Below, in pieces: positions 15,346-22,215 of a DNA stretch of 64,000 nucleotides (positions within the stretch are counted from its first letter, which is position 1; the number at the start of each line of letters is the position of its first letter). Position numbers and translations under genes: made by a program. Under the pieces are notes generated by a model. That model did no database searches, had not been told where the DNA came from, and worked only from the letters and a program-made list of their open reading frames with translations. The DNA lies in assembly GCA_902778925.1 (NCBI GenBank), contig CACYZN010000009.1:1-64000 (forward strand), written 5' to 3'. Source of the DNA: an uncultured Bacteroidota bacterium. Its GTDB lineage: Bacteria > Bacteroidota > Bacteroidia > Bacteroidales > P3.

Positions 15346-17252
15346 CGCTCGCCATAGTCATAGTAAACTATAACGTCAAGTACTTCCTGAAGCAAAGCCT
15401 GGCATCGGTCTACAGCTCGGAGCGCCGGTTGACCGACGGCTCCGAGCTGGGGCTCGACGTGTGGGTGGTCGACAACGACTCGGTCGACGGCTCGGTCGAG
15501 ATGGTGCGGCGCGACTTCCCGCAGGTGCACGTCGTCGCCAACCACGAGAACGTGGGCTTCGCCCGCGCCAACAACCAGGCGCTGGCCCGCATAGCCGCCG
15601 AGGGCAAGGCCGAGCTGATGCTGCTGCTCAACCCCGACACCGTGGTGGAGCGCGACACGCTGACGCGCTGCGTCGACTTCGCCAGCCAGCACCCCGACTG
15701 CGGCGCACTCACCGTGAAGATGGTCGACGGCAAAGGCAACTACCTGCGCGAAAGCAAACGCGGCTTCCCGTCACCACAGGCTTCGTTCTACAAGATATGC
15801 GGCCTCGCGAGCCTCTTCCCCCGCTCGCGCCGCTTCGCAGCCTACTATATGGGGCACCTCGACGAAAACGAGACCAACGAAATCGAGATACTGTGCGGCG
15901 CCTTCTTCATGCTGCGCCGCGCGGTGTACGACCAGATTGGCGGCCTCGACGAGAGCTACTTCATGTACGGCGAAGACATCGACTACTCGTGGCGCATACG
16001 CCTATCGGGCTGGAAGAATTACTATCTGCCAGCGACCCACATCATACACTACAAAGGCGAGAGCACACGCAAGGGGTCGATGAACTACGTATACACCTTC
16101 TACAACGCCATGTCCATCTTCGTGAAGCGCTACTTCAGCGGCAAGGGGGCACGCCTCTTCTCGGCGCTGCTGCACTTCGCCATCTGGTGCCGCGCCTCGC
16201 TGGCATGGCTGACGCGCGTGGCCCGGCAGGTGGCAGTGCCGCTGCTCGACTTCGCAGCCGCCTACGGTGGATTCCTGCTGCTCAAGCAGCTGTGGGAGTC
16301 GCTCAAGGGCGTGGGACATAGCTACTACCCGACCGAATACGCCACCCTCGTCATACCGCTCTACATACTGATACTGATGCTCTGCAGCTGGCTCCACGGC
16401 GGCTACGACCGTCCCGTCAAGGTGGGACGCATAGCACGCGGCATAGGCACCGGCATGCTCCTGCTGCTGGCCTTCTACTCGCTGCTCGACGAAAGCCAGC
16501 GCTACTCGCGCATGCTGCTGCTCCTGGGGTCGCTTTGGACACTCGCCTCGACACTGCTAATACGCCTTGTGCTGAGCCTCTGCAAGGTCAAAGGCTATGC
16601 CCTGCGCACCCGGTCCAAAGGCAACACCATCATAGTAGGCCAGCCCGAAGAGACCTCGCGCATAGCACTCCTCTACACCGAGTTTGGCATGAAGGGCGAC
16701 CTGCTGGTCGAGACCAGCGACTGCACACCACAGCACCTGCAGGACCTGATACGCATAGAGCGCGCCGAGGCCGTCGTCTTCTGTGGACGCGACATCGACC
16801 TGCGCGCCATCATCGACCTCATGGCACACCTGCGCACCACCGGCGTGGACTACAAGATAGCACCCTCCGAGGGCGACTATATCATCGGCAGCGACAGCGT
16901 GGTCTCACGCGAGGAACTCTTCCTGGCCGACCTCGACACCATCAGCACCGACACCTGCCGCCGCAACAAGCGCACCTTCGACATAGGCACAGCCCTGCTG
17001 CTGTTGCTACTGTCGCCCCTGCTGTTCTGGTTCCAGCGCCGCAAGCGGCACTACTTCGGTCACTGCATCGGCGTGCTCGCCGGACACCTCACCTGGGTGG
17101 GCTACACCGGACACCGCGGCGTCTTCTCGCCCGCCGACGCTCTGCGCACCAGCACTCCCGAACTGCAGGAGCGCTTGCTGCTGCGCTACATGCGCCACTA
17201 CCACACCTCCACCGACTGGACCATACTACTCCGCAACTGGAACAATATATGA
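15342..17252 (+). CDS. GT2 glycosyltransferase fused to a degenerate polyprenyl-phosphate sugar-phosphotransferase-like region
   Basis: A 636-aa protein starting with GTG overlapping the topA stop. Residues 1-280 are a family-2 glycosyltransferase (VTLAIVIVNYNVKYFL, VDNDSVDGS, NPDTVVE, GGLDESYFMYGEDIDYSWR), resembling rhamnosyltransferases. Residues about 290-420 hold several membrane spans. Residues about 425-545 look like the nucleotide-binding fold found at the N-terminus of WcaJ-type initiating transferases. The end (NKRTFDIGTALLLLLLSPLLFW ... WVGYTGHRGV ... YHTSTDWTILLRNW) recalls the start and tail of the sugar-phosphotransferase domain without its catalytic core. It is probably a membrane enzyme of polysaccharide or lipid-linked glycan assembly. 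Its acceptor is unknown. Confidence 0.8.
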   Translation: MTLAIVIVNYNVKYFLKQSLASVYSSERRLTDGSELGLDVWVVDNDSVDGSVEMVRRDFPQVHVVANHENVGFARANNQALARIAAEGKAELMLLLNPDTVVERDTLTRCVDFASQHPDCGALTVKMVDGKGNYLRESKRGFPSPQASFYKICGLASLFPRSRRFAAYYMGHLDENETNEIEILCGAFFMLRRAVYDQIGGLDESYFMYGEDIDYSWRIRLSGWKNYYLPATHIIHYKGESTRKGSMNYVYTFYNAMSIFVKRYFSGKGARLFSALLHFAIWCRASLAWLTRVARQVAVPLLDFAAAYGGFLLLKQLWESLKGVGHSYYPTEYATLVIPLYILILMLCSWLHGGYDRPVKVGRIARGIGTGMLLLLAFYSLLDESQRYSRMLLLLGSLWTLASTLLIRLVLSLCKVKGYALRTRSKGNTIIVGQPEETSRIALLYTEFGMKGDLLVETSDCTPQHLQDLIRIERAEAVVFCGRDIDLRAIIDLMAHLRTTGVDYKIAPSEGDYIIGSDSVVSREELFLADLDTISTDTCRRNKRTFDIGTALLLLLLSPLLFWFQRRKRHYFGHCIGVLAGHLTWVGYTGHRGVFSPADALRTSTPELQERLLLRYMRHYHTSTDWTILLRNWNNI

Positions 17253-17911
17253 GACGACTGCTACTCATACTGCTGCTATTCGCCCCCGTGGCCTCGCAGG
17301 CCCAACGCATCCACGCCTTCGTCTCGTCGGGTGCCACTATCAGCCAGATAGAAGGCGACGAACTGAAAGGCTTCAAGCAGTTCGGCTTCACCGGCGGCGT
17401 AGGCGCCCTGGTTGCGCTCGATGCCAACAACCGGTGGGGCATGAGCATCGAGGCGCTCTTCTCGCAACGCGGAGCCAAAAGCGACAGCAACACCAACTAC
17501 TACCTATACTATTGGGATGTAAGAAGCAACTATGTCGAGATACCGGTGCTGCTGCACTGGCAGGACCACCACGGCGGTATGCTGTTCGGCGCAGGACTGA
17601 GCTACGGGCGTATGGTGCGGCAGCCTTCAGGCGTGATAGGCTTCAGAGACTTCATTCCAGACACGACCGACAAGGTGTTCCTCAGCAGGGACTTGATGGT
17701 GGTGCTCGACGCCCGCTTCACCATCTGGCGCGGGCTGCAGCTCGACCTGCGGTGGCAATACTCGCTGCTGCCTATAAAGCGCGACTGGACATTCCGCAAA
17801 TACAACGGCTATGGCGTCGACGAGAACGGCAACCGCTACGACCGGTACATCACAAACAAACGTGACTGCTACAACCACAGCATCGTCCTGAAGCTCATCT
17901 GGCAATTCTAA
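17249..17911 (+). CDS. Outer-membrane beta-barrel protein (porin/OmpW-like family)
   Basis: A 220-aa protein with signal peptide MRRLLLILLLFAPVASQAQ. After the signal come alternating strands such as HAFVSSGATISQIEG, FGFTGGVGALVAL, GMSIEALFSQRGAKS, YVEIPVLLHWQ, GMLFGAGLSYGRM and a terminal strand ending in SIVLKLIWQF. This fits the small PorT/OMP_b-brl_2 barrels typical of Bacteroidetes. Function is unassigned. Its ATG overlaps the preceding stop (ATGA) and coaD follows after 12 nt, so it is cotranscribed with housekeeping genes. Confidence 0.8.
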   Translation: MRRLLLILLLFAPVASQAQRIHAFVSSGATISQIEGDELKGFKQFGFTGGVGALVALDANNRWGMSIEALFSQRGAKSDSNTNYYLYYWDVRSNYVEIPVLLHWQDHHGGMLFGAGLSYGRMVRQPSGVIGFRDFIPDTTDKVFLSRDLMVVLDARFTIWRGLQLDLRWQYSLLPIKRDWTFRKYNGYGVDENGNRYDRYITNKRDCYNHSIVLKLIWQF

Positions 17912-17923
17912 ATACCGAACACT

Positions 17924-18340
17924 ATGGCCACAGCCCTCTTCCCCGGGTCGTTCGACCCCTTCACCACCGGCCACGAAGCCGTGCTGCGACGCGTGCTGCC
18001 ACTGTTCGACCGCGTGGTGGTGGCCGTGGGCGTGAACGCCGAGAAGCACTGCATGTTCTCGCCCGACGAGCGTGTGGCCCGCATACGGCAGATGCTGGCC
18101 GACTGCCCCACCGTCGAGGTGCTGAGCTACACCGGCATGACCATCGACCTCTGCCACGAGGTCGGCGCCCAGTGCATCATACGCGGCATACGCACCGCCG
18201 CCGACTTCGAGTACGAGCAGCTGGTGGCCACCGTGAACCGCAGCCAAGACCCCGCCATCGAGACCCTGCTGGTGATGGCCGACGCCGAGCACCGCGACAT
18301 CAGCAGCACCCTCGAGCGCGAACGTCTCTCCCACTCATGA
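17924..18340 (+). CDS. coaD: Phosphopantetheine adenylyltransferase
   Basis: A 138-aa enzyme that joins ATP and 4'-phosphopantetheine to give dephospho-CoA. ALFPGSFDPFTTGHEAVLRR holds the nucleotidyltransferase HxGH-type motif (TTGH), RGIRTAADFEYEQ the substrate-binding segment, and DISSTLERE the conserved ISS motif. It ends 15-20 residues earlier than typical CoaD proteins, directly after the ISS motif, with its TGA inside the recG start (ATGA). The missing C-terminal helix is unusual, but all catalytic motifs remain. Confidence 0.92.
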   Translation: MATALFPGSFDPFTTGHEAVLRRVLPLFDRVVVAVGVNAEKHCMFSPDERVARIRQMLADCPTVEVLSYTGMTIDLCHEVGAQCIIRGIRTAADFEYEQLVATVNRSQDPAIETLLVMADAEHRDISSTLERERLSHS

Positions 18341-20424
18341 AGCCCCAAGACGACATAGTCTACCTGAAGGGCGTAGGTCCCTCGCGCGCCAAGGTGCTTG
18401 CCTCGGAGCTCGACATACGCACCGCCAGCCAGCTGCTCGAGTACTACCCCTACCGCTACATCGACCGCTCGTCGCTGGCGACGGTGGCCTCGCTGACCGA
18501 GGAGAGCGGCCTGGTGGCCCTGCGCGGCAAGGTGAGCAACATGCAGATTACCTCGACCGGCCGCTACCGCGAGCGCCTGACCGTCGACTTCAGCGACGGC
18601 ACCGGCACCATACAGCTCGTGTGGTTCCAAGGCACCAAGTGGGTGCGCGAGAAGCTGAAGCCCAACACCGAATACCTCATCCTCGGCAAGCCCACCGTCT
18701 TCAACGGACAGTGGCAGATGACACACCCCGAGCTGGAAGTGGAGAACGGAGAACGGAGAACGGAGAACGTCAAATACATGCCGGTCTACACCACCACCGA
18801 GAAGATGAAGCAGAGCGGCCTCGGCACCCGCGCCCTGGCACGCCTCACCGAAACCCTGTGCGACTGCATAGCGGGCCTCGACGAGACCCTGCCGCCCGAC
18901 GTCATGGCCAAATACCACCTGCTGCCGCGCAGCGAGGCCCTCCGAGCCATACACTACCCCGCCTCGCAGCAGCAGCTCGACGCCGCCCGCACCCGCCTCA
19001 AGTTCGAAGAGCTCTTCTTCCTGCAGCTCGACTACCAGTGGGCCCACTCGGCACGCCTGCAGCACTCGGTGGGGCGCGTCTTCGCCTCGGTGGGCGACTA
19101 CTTCAACCGCTTCTACAGCGAGCACCTGCCCTTCCCCCTCACCGGCGCCCAGAAGCGCGTCATCCGCGAGGTGCGCGACGACCTGCGCAGCGGCCGCCAG
19201 ATGAACCGCCTGCTGCAGGGCGACGTGGGCAGCGGCAAGACCCTCGTGGCCCTGATGTGCATGCTCCTGGCCCTCGACAACGGCAGCCAGGCCTGCCTCA
19301 TGGCCCCCACCGAGATACTGGCCACCCAGCACTACCAGACCTTCTGCCGCATGCTCGAAGGCCTCAGCATCGGCGTCGAACTGCTCATAGGCAGCGTCAA
19401 GGCCGCCGACAAGAAACGCATAAAGGCCGACATAGCTGCCGGCAAGACCCATATAGTGATAGGCACCCACGCCCTGATCGAGGACGACGTGCGCTTCCGC
19501 GACCTCGGCCTCGTGGTCATCGACGAGCAGCACCGCTTCGGCGTCGAGCAGCGCAGCAAGCTGTGGGCCAAGGCCACGCCGCCGCCCCACGTGCTGGTGA
19601 TGACCGCCACCCCCATACCGCGCACCCTGGCCATGACCCTCTACGGCGACCTCGACTGCTCCATCATCGACGAGCTGCCCCCCGGCCGCCACCCCGTGCG
19701 TACCTTCCACCGCACCGAGCCCCGCCGCCCCCTGGTGTTCAGCTTCCTCAAGAAGCAAATCGACGCCGGCCGCCAGGTCTACATCGTCTACCCCCTCATA
19801 CACGAGAGCGAGAAGCTCGACCTGCGCGACCTCGAGGCGGGCCTCGACATGGTGCTCAGCTACTTCCCCCGCCCGCAATACCAGGTGTCGATGGTGCACG
19901 GCGGCCTCAGCGCCGACGAGAAGGCCTTCGAGATGCGCCGCTTCAAGGAGGGCAAGACCCACATCATGGTGGCCACCACAGTGATCGAGGTGGGCGTCGA
20001 CGTGCCCAACGCCACGGTGATGGTGATCGAGAACGCCGAGCACTTCGGCCTCTCGCAGCTACACCAGCTGCGCGGCCGCGTGGGCCGCGGCGCCGACCAG
20101 AGCTACTGCATACTCATGACCAAGGACCAACTCTCCTACACCAGCCAGGAGCGCATACGCACCATGTGCGCCACCACCGACGGCTTCCAGATTGCCGAGG
20201 CCGACCTGCGCCTGCGCGGCCCCGGCGACATACAGGGTCTGCAGCAGAGCGGCGTGCTCGACCTGAAGATGGCCTCCATCGTCGACGACGAACCCCTCGT
20301 ACGCGCCACCCGCAACGAGGTGCACGACATCCTAGCCGCCGACCCGGCACTGACGGCACACCCCATTTTGGCGCAGTATATCAAACACTCAAAGAACAAA
20401 CAGTTGTGGAGCAAGATAAGTTAA
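18337..20424 (+). CDS. recG: ATP-dependent DNA helicase RecG
   Basis: A 695-aa helicase that remodels stalled forks and Holliday junctions. The N-terminal part has VYLKGVGPSRAKVL and the wedge (OB) domain (RLTVDFSDGTGTIQLVWFQG). The helicase core has GDVGSGKT (about 295-302), MAPTEILA, DEQHRFGVEQR, TATPIPRTL, STVIEVGVDVPNA-like VATTVIEVGVDVPNA and QLRGRVGRG. A short insert of four GGAGAAC heptamers (18741-18768) lies in the wedge domain after HPELE and encodes VENGERRTEN. A near-identical insert occurs in asd. The ATG overlaps the coaD stop and the TAA overlaps the next ATG. Confidence 0.96.
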   Translation: MKPQDDIVYLKGVGPSRAKVLASELDIRTASQLLEYYPYRYIDRSSLATVASLTEESGLVALRGKVSNMQITSTGRYRERLTVDFSDGTGTIQLVWFQGTKWVREKLKPNTEYLILGKPTVFNGQWQMTHPELEVENGERRTENVKYMPVYTTTEKMKQSGLGTRALARLTETLCDCIAGLDETLPPDVMAKYHLLPRSEALRAIHYPASQQQLDAARTRLKFEELFFLQLDYQWAHSARLQHSVGRVFASVGDYFNRFYSEHLPFPLTGAQKRVIREVRDDLRSGRQMNRLLQGDVGSGKTLVALMCMLLALDNGSQACLMAPTEILATQHYQTFCRMLEGLSIGVELLIGSVKAADKKRIKADIAAGKTHIVIGTHALIEDDVRFRDLGLVVIDEQHRFGVEQRSKLWAKATPPPHVLVMTATPIPRTLAMTLYGDLDCSIIDELPPGRHPVRTFHRTEPRRPLVFSFLKKQIDAGRQVYIVYPLIHESEKLDLRDLEAGLDMVLSYFPRPQYQVSMVHGGLSADEKAFEMRRFKEGKTHIMVATTVIEVGVDVPNATVMVIENAEHFGLSQLHQLRGRVGRGADQSYCILMTKDQLSYTSQERIRTMCATTDGFQIAEADLRLRGPGDIQGLQQSGVLDLKMASIVDDEPLVRATRNEVHDILAADPALTAHPILAQYIKHSKNKQLWSKIS
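18741..18768. repeat. Four tandem GGAGAAC heptamers inside recG
   Basis: Exactly four copies of GGAGAAC in frame, encoding ENGERRTEN in the wedge domain. Preceded by AGT, the same 31-bp string occurs in asd (27674-27704). Because 7 is not a multiple of 3, three units encode the same seven-residue cycle in any forward frame and create no stop codon on either strand. Only one arm is present. Confidence 0.9.
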
Positions 20425-20855
20425 TGAGGAATGAGGAATTAGGAATGAGGAATTATCCGTCGGTCACGTTGATGGGTGAAGAAGGCGCCTCGTTATCGTC
20501 TGGAAGTCTTCGTCTGTATGCAATTCCTAATTCCTCATTCCTAATTCCTAATTCAGCCGTGGGCTGTGTGGACCTTTACAACTACGACCCGCTGAACCGC
20601 CGCTGTGCCGTGGGCATCATGGTGGCCACCGAATACCGCCGCCAAGGCTACGCCCTAGCCATGCTGCGCGAGCTCTCGCACCTTTCACCTCGCACCTTTC
20701 ACCTTCACTGCCTCTACGCCGACATCGCGGCCACCAACAGCGCCAGCATAGCACTGTTCCAAAAGGCCGGCTACACCGAGTGCGGCCACTTCCGCGAGTG
20801 GCTCTGCGTCGACGGCCGCTATGTCGACACCATACGCATGCAACTGCTATTATGA
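20424..20855 (+). CDS. GNAT-family acetyltransferase, N-terminus replaced by a palindromic repeat
   Basis: A 143-aa reading frame whose ATG overlaps the recG stop (TAATG). From residue 45 it reads AVGCVDLYNYDPLNRRCAVGIMV, then EYRRQGYALAMLREL (acetyl-CoA-binding RxxGxA motif) and NSASIALFQKAGYTECG, matching the C-terminal two thirds of GNAT enzymes common in Bacteroidetes, probably N-acetyltransferases. The first 44 residues (MRNEELGMRN ... IPNSSFLIPNS) are encoded by a long inverted repeat and a 65-nt loop and show no GNAT similarity. About 75-90 residues of the usual N-terminus are missing. A second word repeat (20689-20716) encodes HLSPRTFHL. The gene may be a decaying remnant or make a truncated protein. 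Confidence 0.65.
   Translation: MRNEELGMRNYPSVTLMGEEGASLSSGSLRLYAIPNSSFLIPNSAVGCVDLYNYDPLNRRCAVGIMVATEYRRQGYALAMLRELSHLSPRTFHLHCLYADIAATNSASIALFQKAGYTECGHFREWLCVDGRYVDTIRMQLLL
20425..20555. repeat. Large inverted repeat of GGAATGA/GGAATTA words at the GNAT gene start
   Basis: The left arm 20425-20455 (TGAGGAATGAGGAATTAGGA and onward) and right arm 20521-20555 (AATTCCTAATTCCTCATTCC and onward) are complementary, with more than 20 consecutive paired bases, enclosing a 65-nt loop. It begins 1 nt after the recG stop, supplies the GNAT start codon, and stays open in that frame throughout. Confidence 0.85.
20689..20716. repeat. CACCTTTCACCT word repeat inside the GNAT gene
   Basis: The sequence CGCACCTTTCACCTCGCACC and its continuation encodes SHLSPRTFHL in the helix-loop preceding the conserved HLHCLYADIA strand. 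The same words and reading frame occur in the uvrC insert (SPLSPSTFHL). Confidence 0.65.
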
Positions 20856-21814
20856 AGAAACACACCATTGTACTGCTACTCATCGTCCTCGCCGTGCTGG
20901 CGGGCTGTCTTGCCGGCGCCCTCGGACTGCGCCAATCCACCGCCAACGGCGACGCCTGCCGCCTCTACCTGCTCGACGGCACCAGCCGCGACGCCCTGTG
21001 CGACACCCTGGTGGCCGACGGCGTGCTGCACAGCACCACGGCCTTCCGACTCGTGGCCAGCCTGCTGCGCCTCGACGAGGTGCGCCCCGGCTCCTATGTT
21101 GTCGAACCCCACATGCGCACCCTGACCCTAGTGCGCAAGCTGCGCAACGGCCAGCAGGACCCCATACGCCTCACCATCGGCAAGTTCCGCCTGCCGCAGG
21201 ACCTGAACGACTACCTGGGCCAGAAGCTGATGCACGACACCTTCGACGTCAGCCTCTCCACCTTCCACCTGGTGCTGCCCGACACCTACGAGGTCTACTG
21301 GACCATCACTCCCGAGGCCTTCATGCAGCGCATGGAGCGGGAATACAACACCTTCTGGAGGGGAGTGAAGGGTAGTGAAAAGGTAGCGAAAGAAAGTGAG
21401 AGGAGAGAAATCACCATCCTGGCCTCGATTGTCGAGGAGGAGACCAACTACGGCCCCGAGAAGCCGCTGATAGCCAGCGTCTACCTGAACCGGTTGCGGC
21501 GCGGCATGCCGCTGCAGGCCGACCCAACGGTGAAGTATGCCGTGGGCGACTTCACCCTGCGCCGCATACTGAACCGCCACCTCGGCGTCGAAAGCCCCTT
21601 CAACACCTACCTGCACACCGGCCTGCCCCCCGCCCCCATCTGCCTGCCCTCGAAGGCCACCATCGAGGCCGTACTCAACGCGCCCGAGACGCAGTACCTC
21701 TACTTCTGCGCCAGCCCCGCCATGGACGGCACCCACCGCTTCGCCGCCACCCTGGCCGAGCACAACCGCAACGCCGCCGCCTTCCACCGCGCCCTCGACA
21801 GCCGCACCAGGTAG
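20852..21814 (+). CDS. mltG: Endolytic peptidoglycan transglycosylase MltG
   Basis: A 320-aa inner-membrane protein anchored by an N-terminal helix (TIVLLLIVLAVLAGCLAGALGL). It carries the YceG/MltG catalytic signature ILASIVEEETNY, whose glutamate cleaves nascent glycan strands, followed by PLIASVYLNRLRRGMPLQADPTVKYA and the SPFNTYLHTGLPPAPICLPS segment. A purine-rich stretch (21357-21408) encodes GVKGSEKVAKESERR in the loop before the catalytic motif, where homologues have an unrelated linker. The ATG overlaps the GNAT stop and this is the last gene of the topA operon. Confidence 0.94.
   Translation: MKKHTIVLLLIVLAVLAGCLAGALGLRQSTANGDACRLYLLDGTSRDALCDTLVADGVLHSTTAFRLVASLLRLDEVRPGSYVVEPHMRTLTLVRKLRNGQQDPIRLTIGKFRLPQDLNDYLGQKLMHDTFDVSLSTFHLVLPDTYEVYWTITPEAFMQRMEREYNTFWRGVKGSEKVAKESERREITILASIVEEETNYGPEKPLIASVYLNRLRRGMPLQADPTVKYAVGDFTLRRILNRHLGVESPFNTYLHTGLPPAPICLPSKATIEAVLNAPETQYLYFCASPAMDGTHRFAATLAEHNRNAAAFHRALDSRTR
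21357..21408. repeat. Purine-only repeat segment inside mltG
   Basis: Degenerate GGAGTGAAGGGTAGTGAAAA-type words run for about 50 bp, almost all purine, unlike the surrounding balanced GC-rich coding sequence. It matches the left-arm composition of the in-gene palindromes but has no right arm. It encodes a Lys/Glu/Ser-rich linker just before the catalytic motif. Confidence 0.5.
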
Positions 21815-21850
21815 AACTCCCTCTGTCACAGCATTCTTCACCCCAGCCCC

Positions 21851-22010
21851 TCCCCTTCCGGTCCGGCCGTTCTTATGTATTTCTTATGTATTTCTTATGT
21901 TGTATTTATGTTTAAAACATAAGAAATACATAAGAAATACATAAGAACGACATAAGAACTACCGGAGGGGAAGCGAAGGGGAAGGCCAGAGGAACTGGTT
22001 TTCAGGCGGT
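21851..22010. repeat. Intergenic palindromic repeat E3 (11-bp unit type A)
   Basis: The palindrome runs from CCTTCCGGT (about 21854) to ACCGGAGGGG (about 21970), with TTCTTATGTAT units around GTTTAAAAC. To its right, GGCCAGAGGAACTGGTTTTC (21984-22003) differs from the E2 flank at two positions and points toward the next operon. The rest of 21815-22215 shows only the promoter at 22183. Confidence 0.85.
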
Positions 22011-22182
22011 TGTGAGCGCCAGCAGATTGCAGCGCAGTGACTGTCAGCACCTTGCGCCCTCGGCAGGCGGCCGCTCGGCGGCGCGGAGAGGGTCGCAGGG
22101 AGCAAAGGTTAAAAATAGTTAAATACGGGCGCGCGCATGTAACAAAATATAAAAAAGAGGCGTCTATATCGGCAAAAAGGTG

Positions 22183-22190
22183 TAACTTTG
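22183..22190 (+). promoter_or_regulatory. Promoter of the T9SS-substrate/asd/uvrC operon (TAACTTTG)
   Basis: TAACTTTG matches TAnnTTTG and is followed by GCA. The predicted start near 22197 gives a leader of about 19 nt before the ATG at 22216, which supports that start over the in-frame ATG at 22195. Confidence 0.7.
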
Positions 22191-22215
22191 CACTTTGGAG
22201 AAAACTGTATACAAC

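Noticed and set aside
20425..20555. Palindromes as insertion sequences or transposon ends
   Set aside because: No transposase frame, no target-site duplication that I could see, and arms are made of short tandem words. I kept them as repeats of unknown type.
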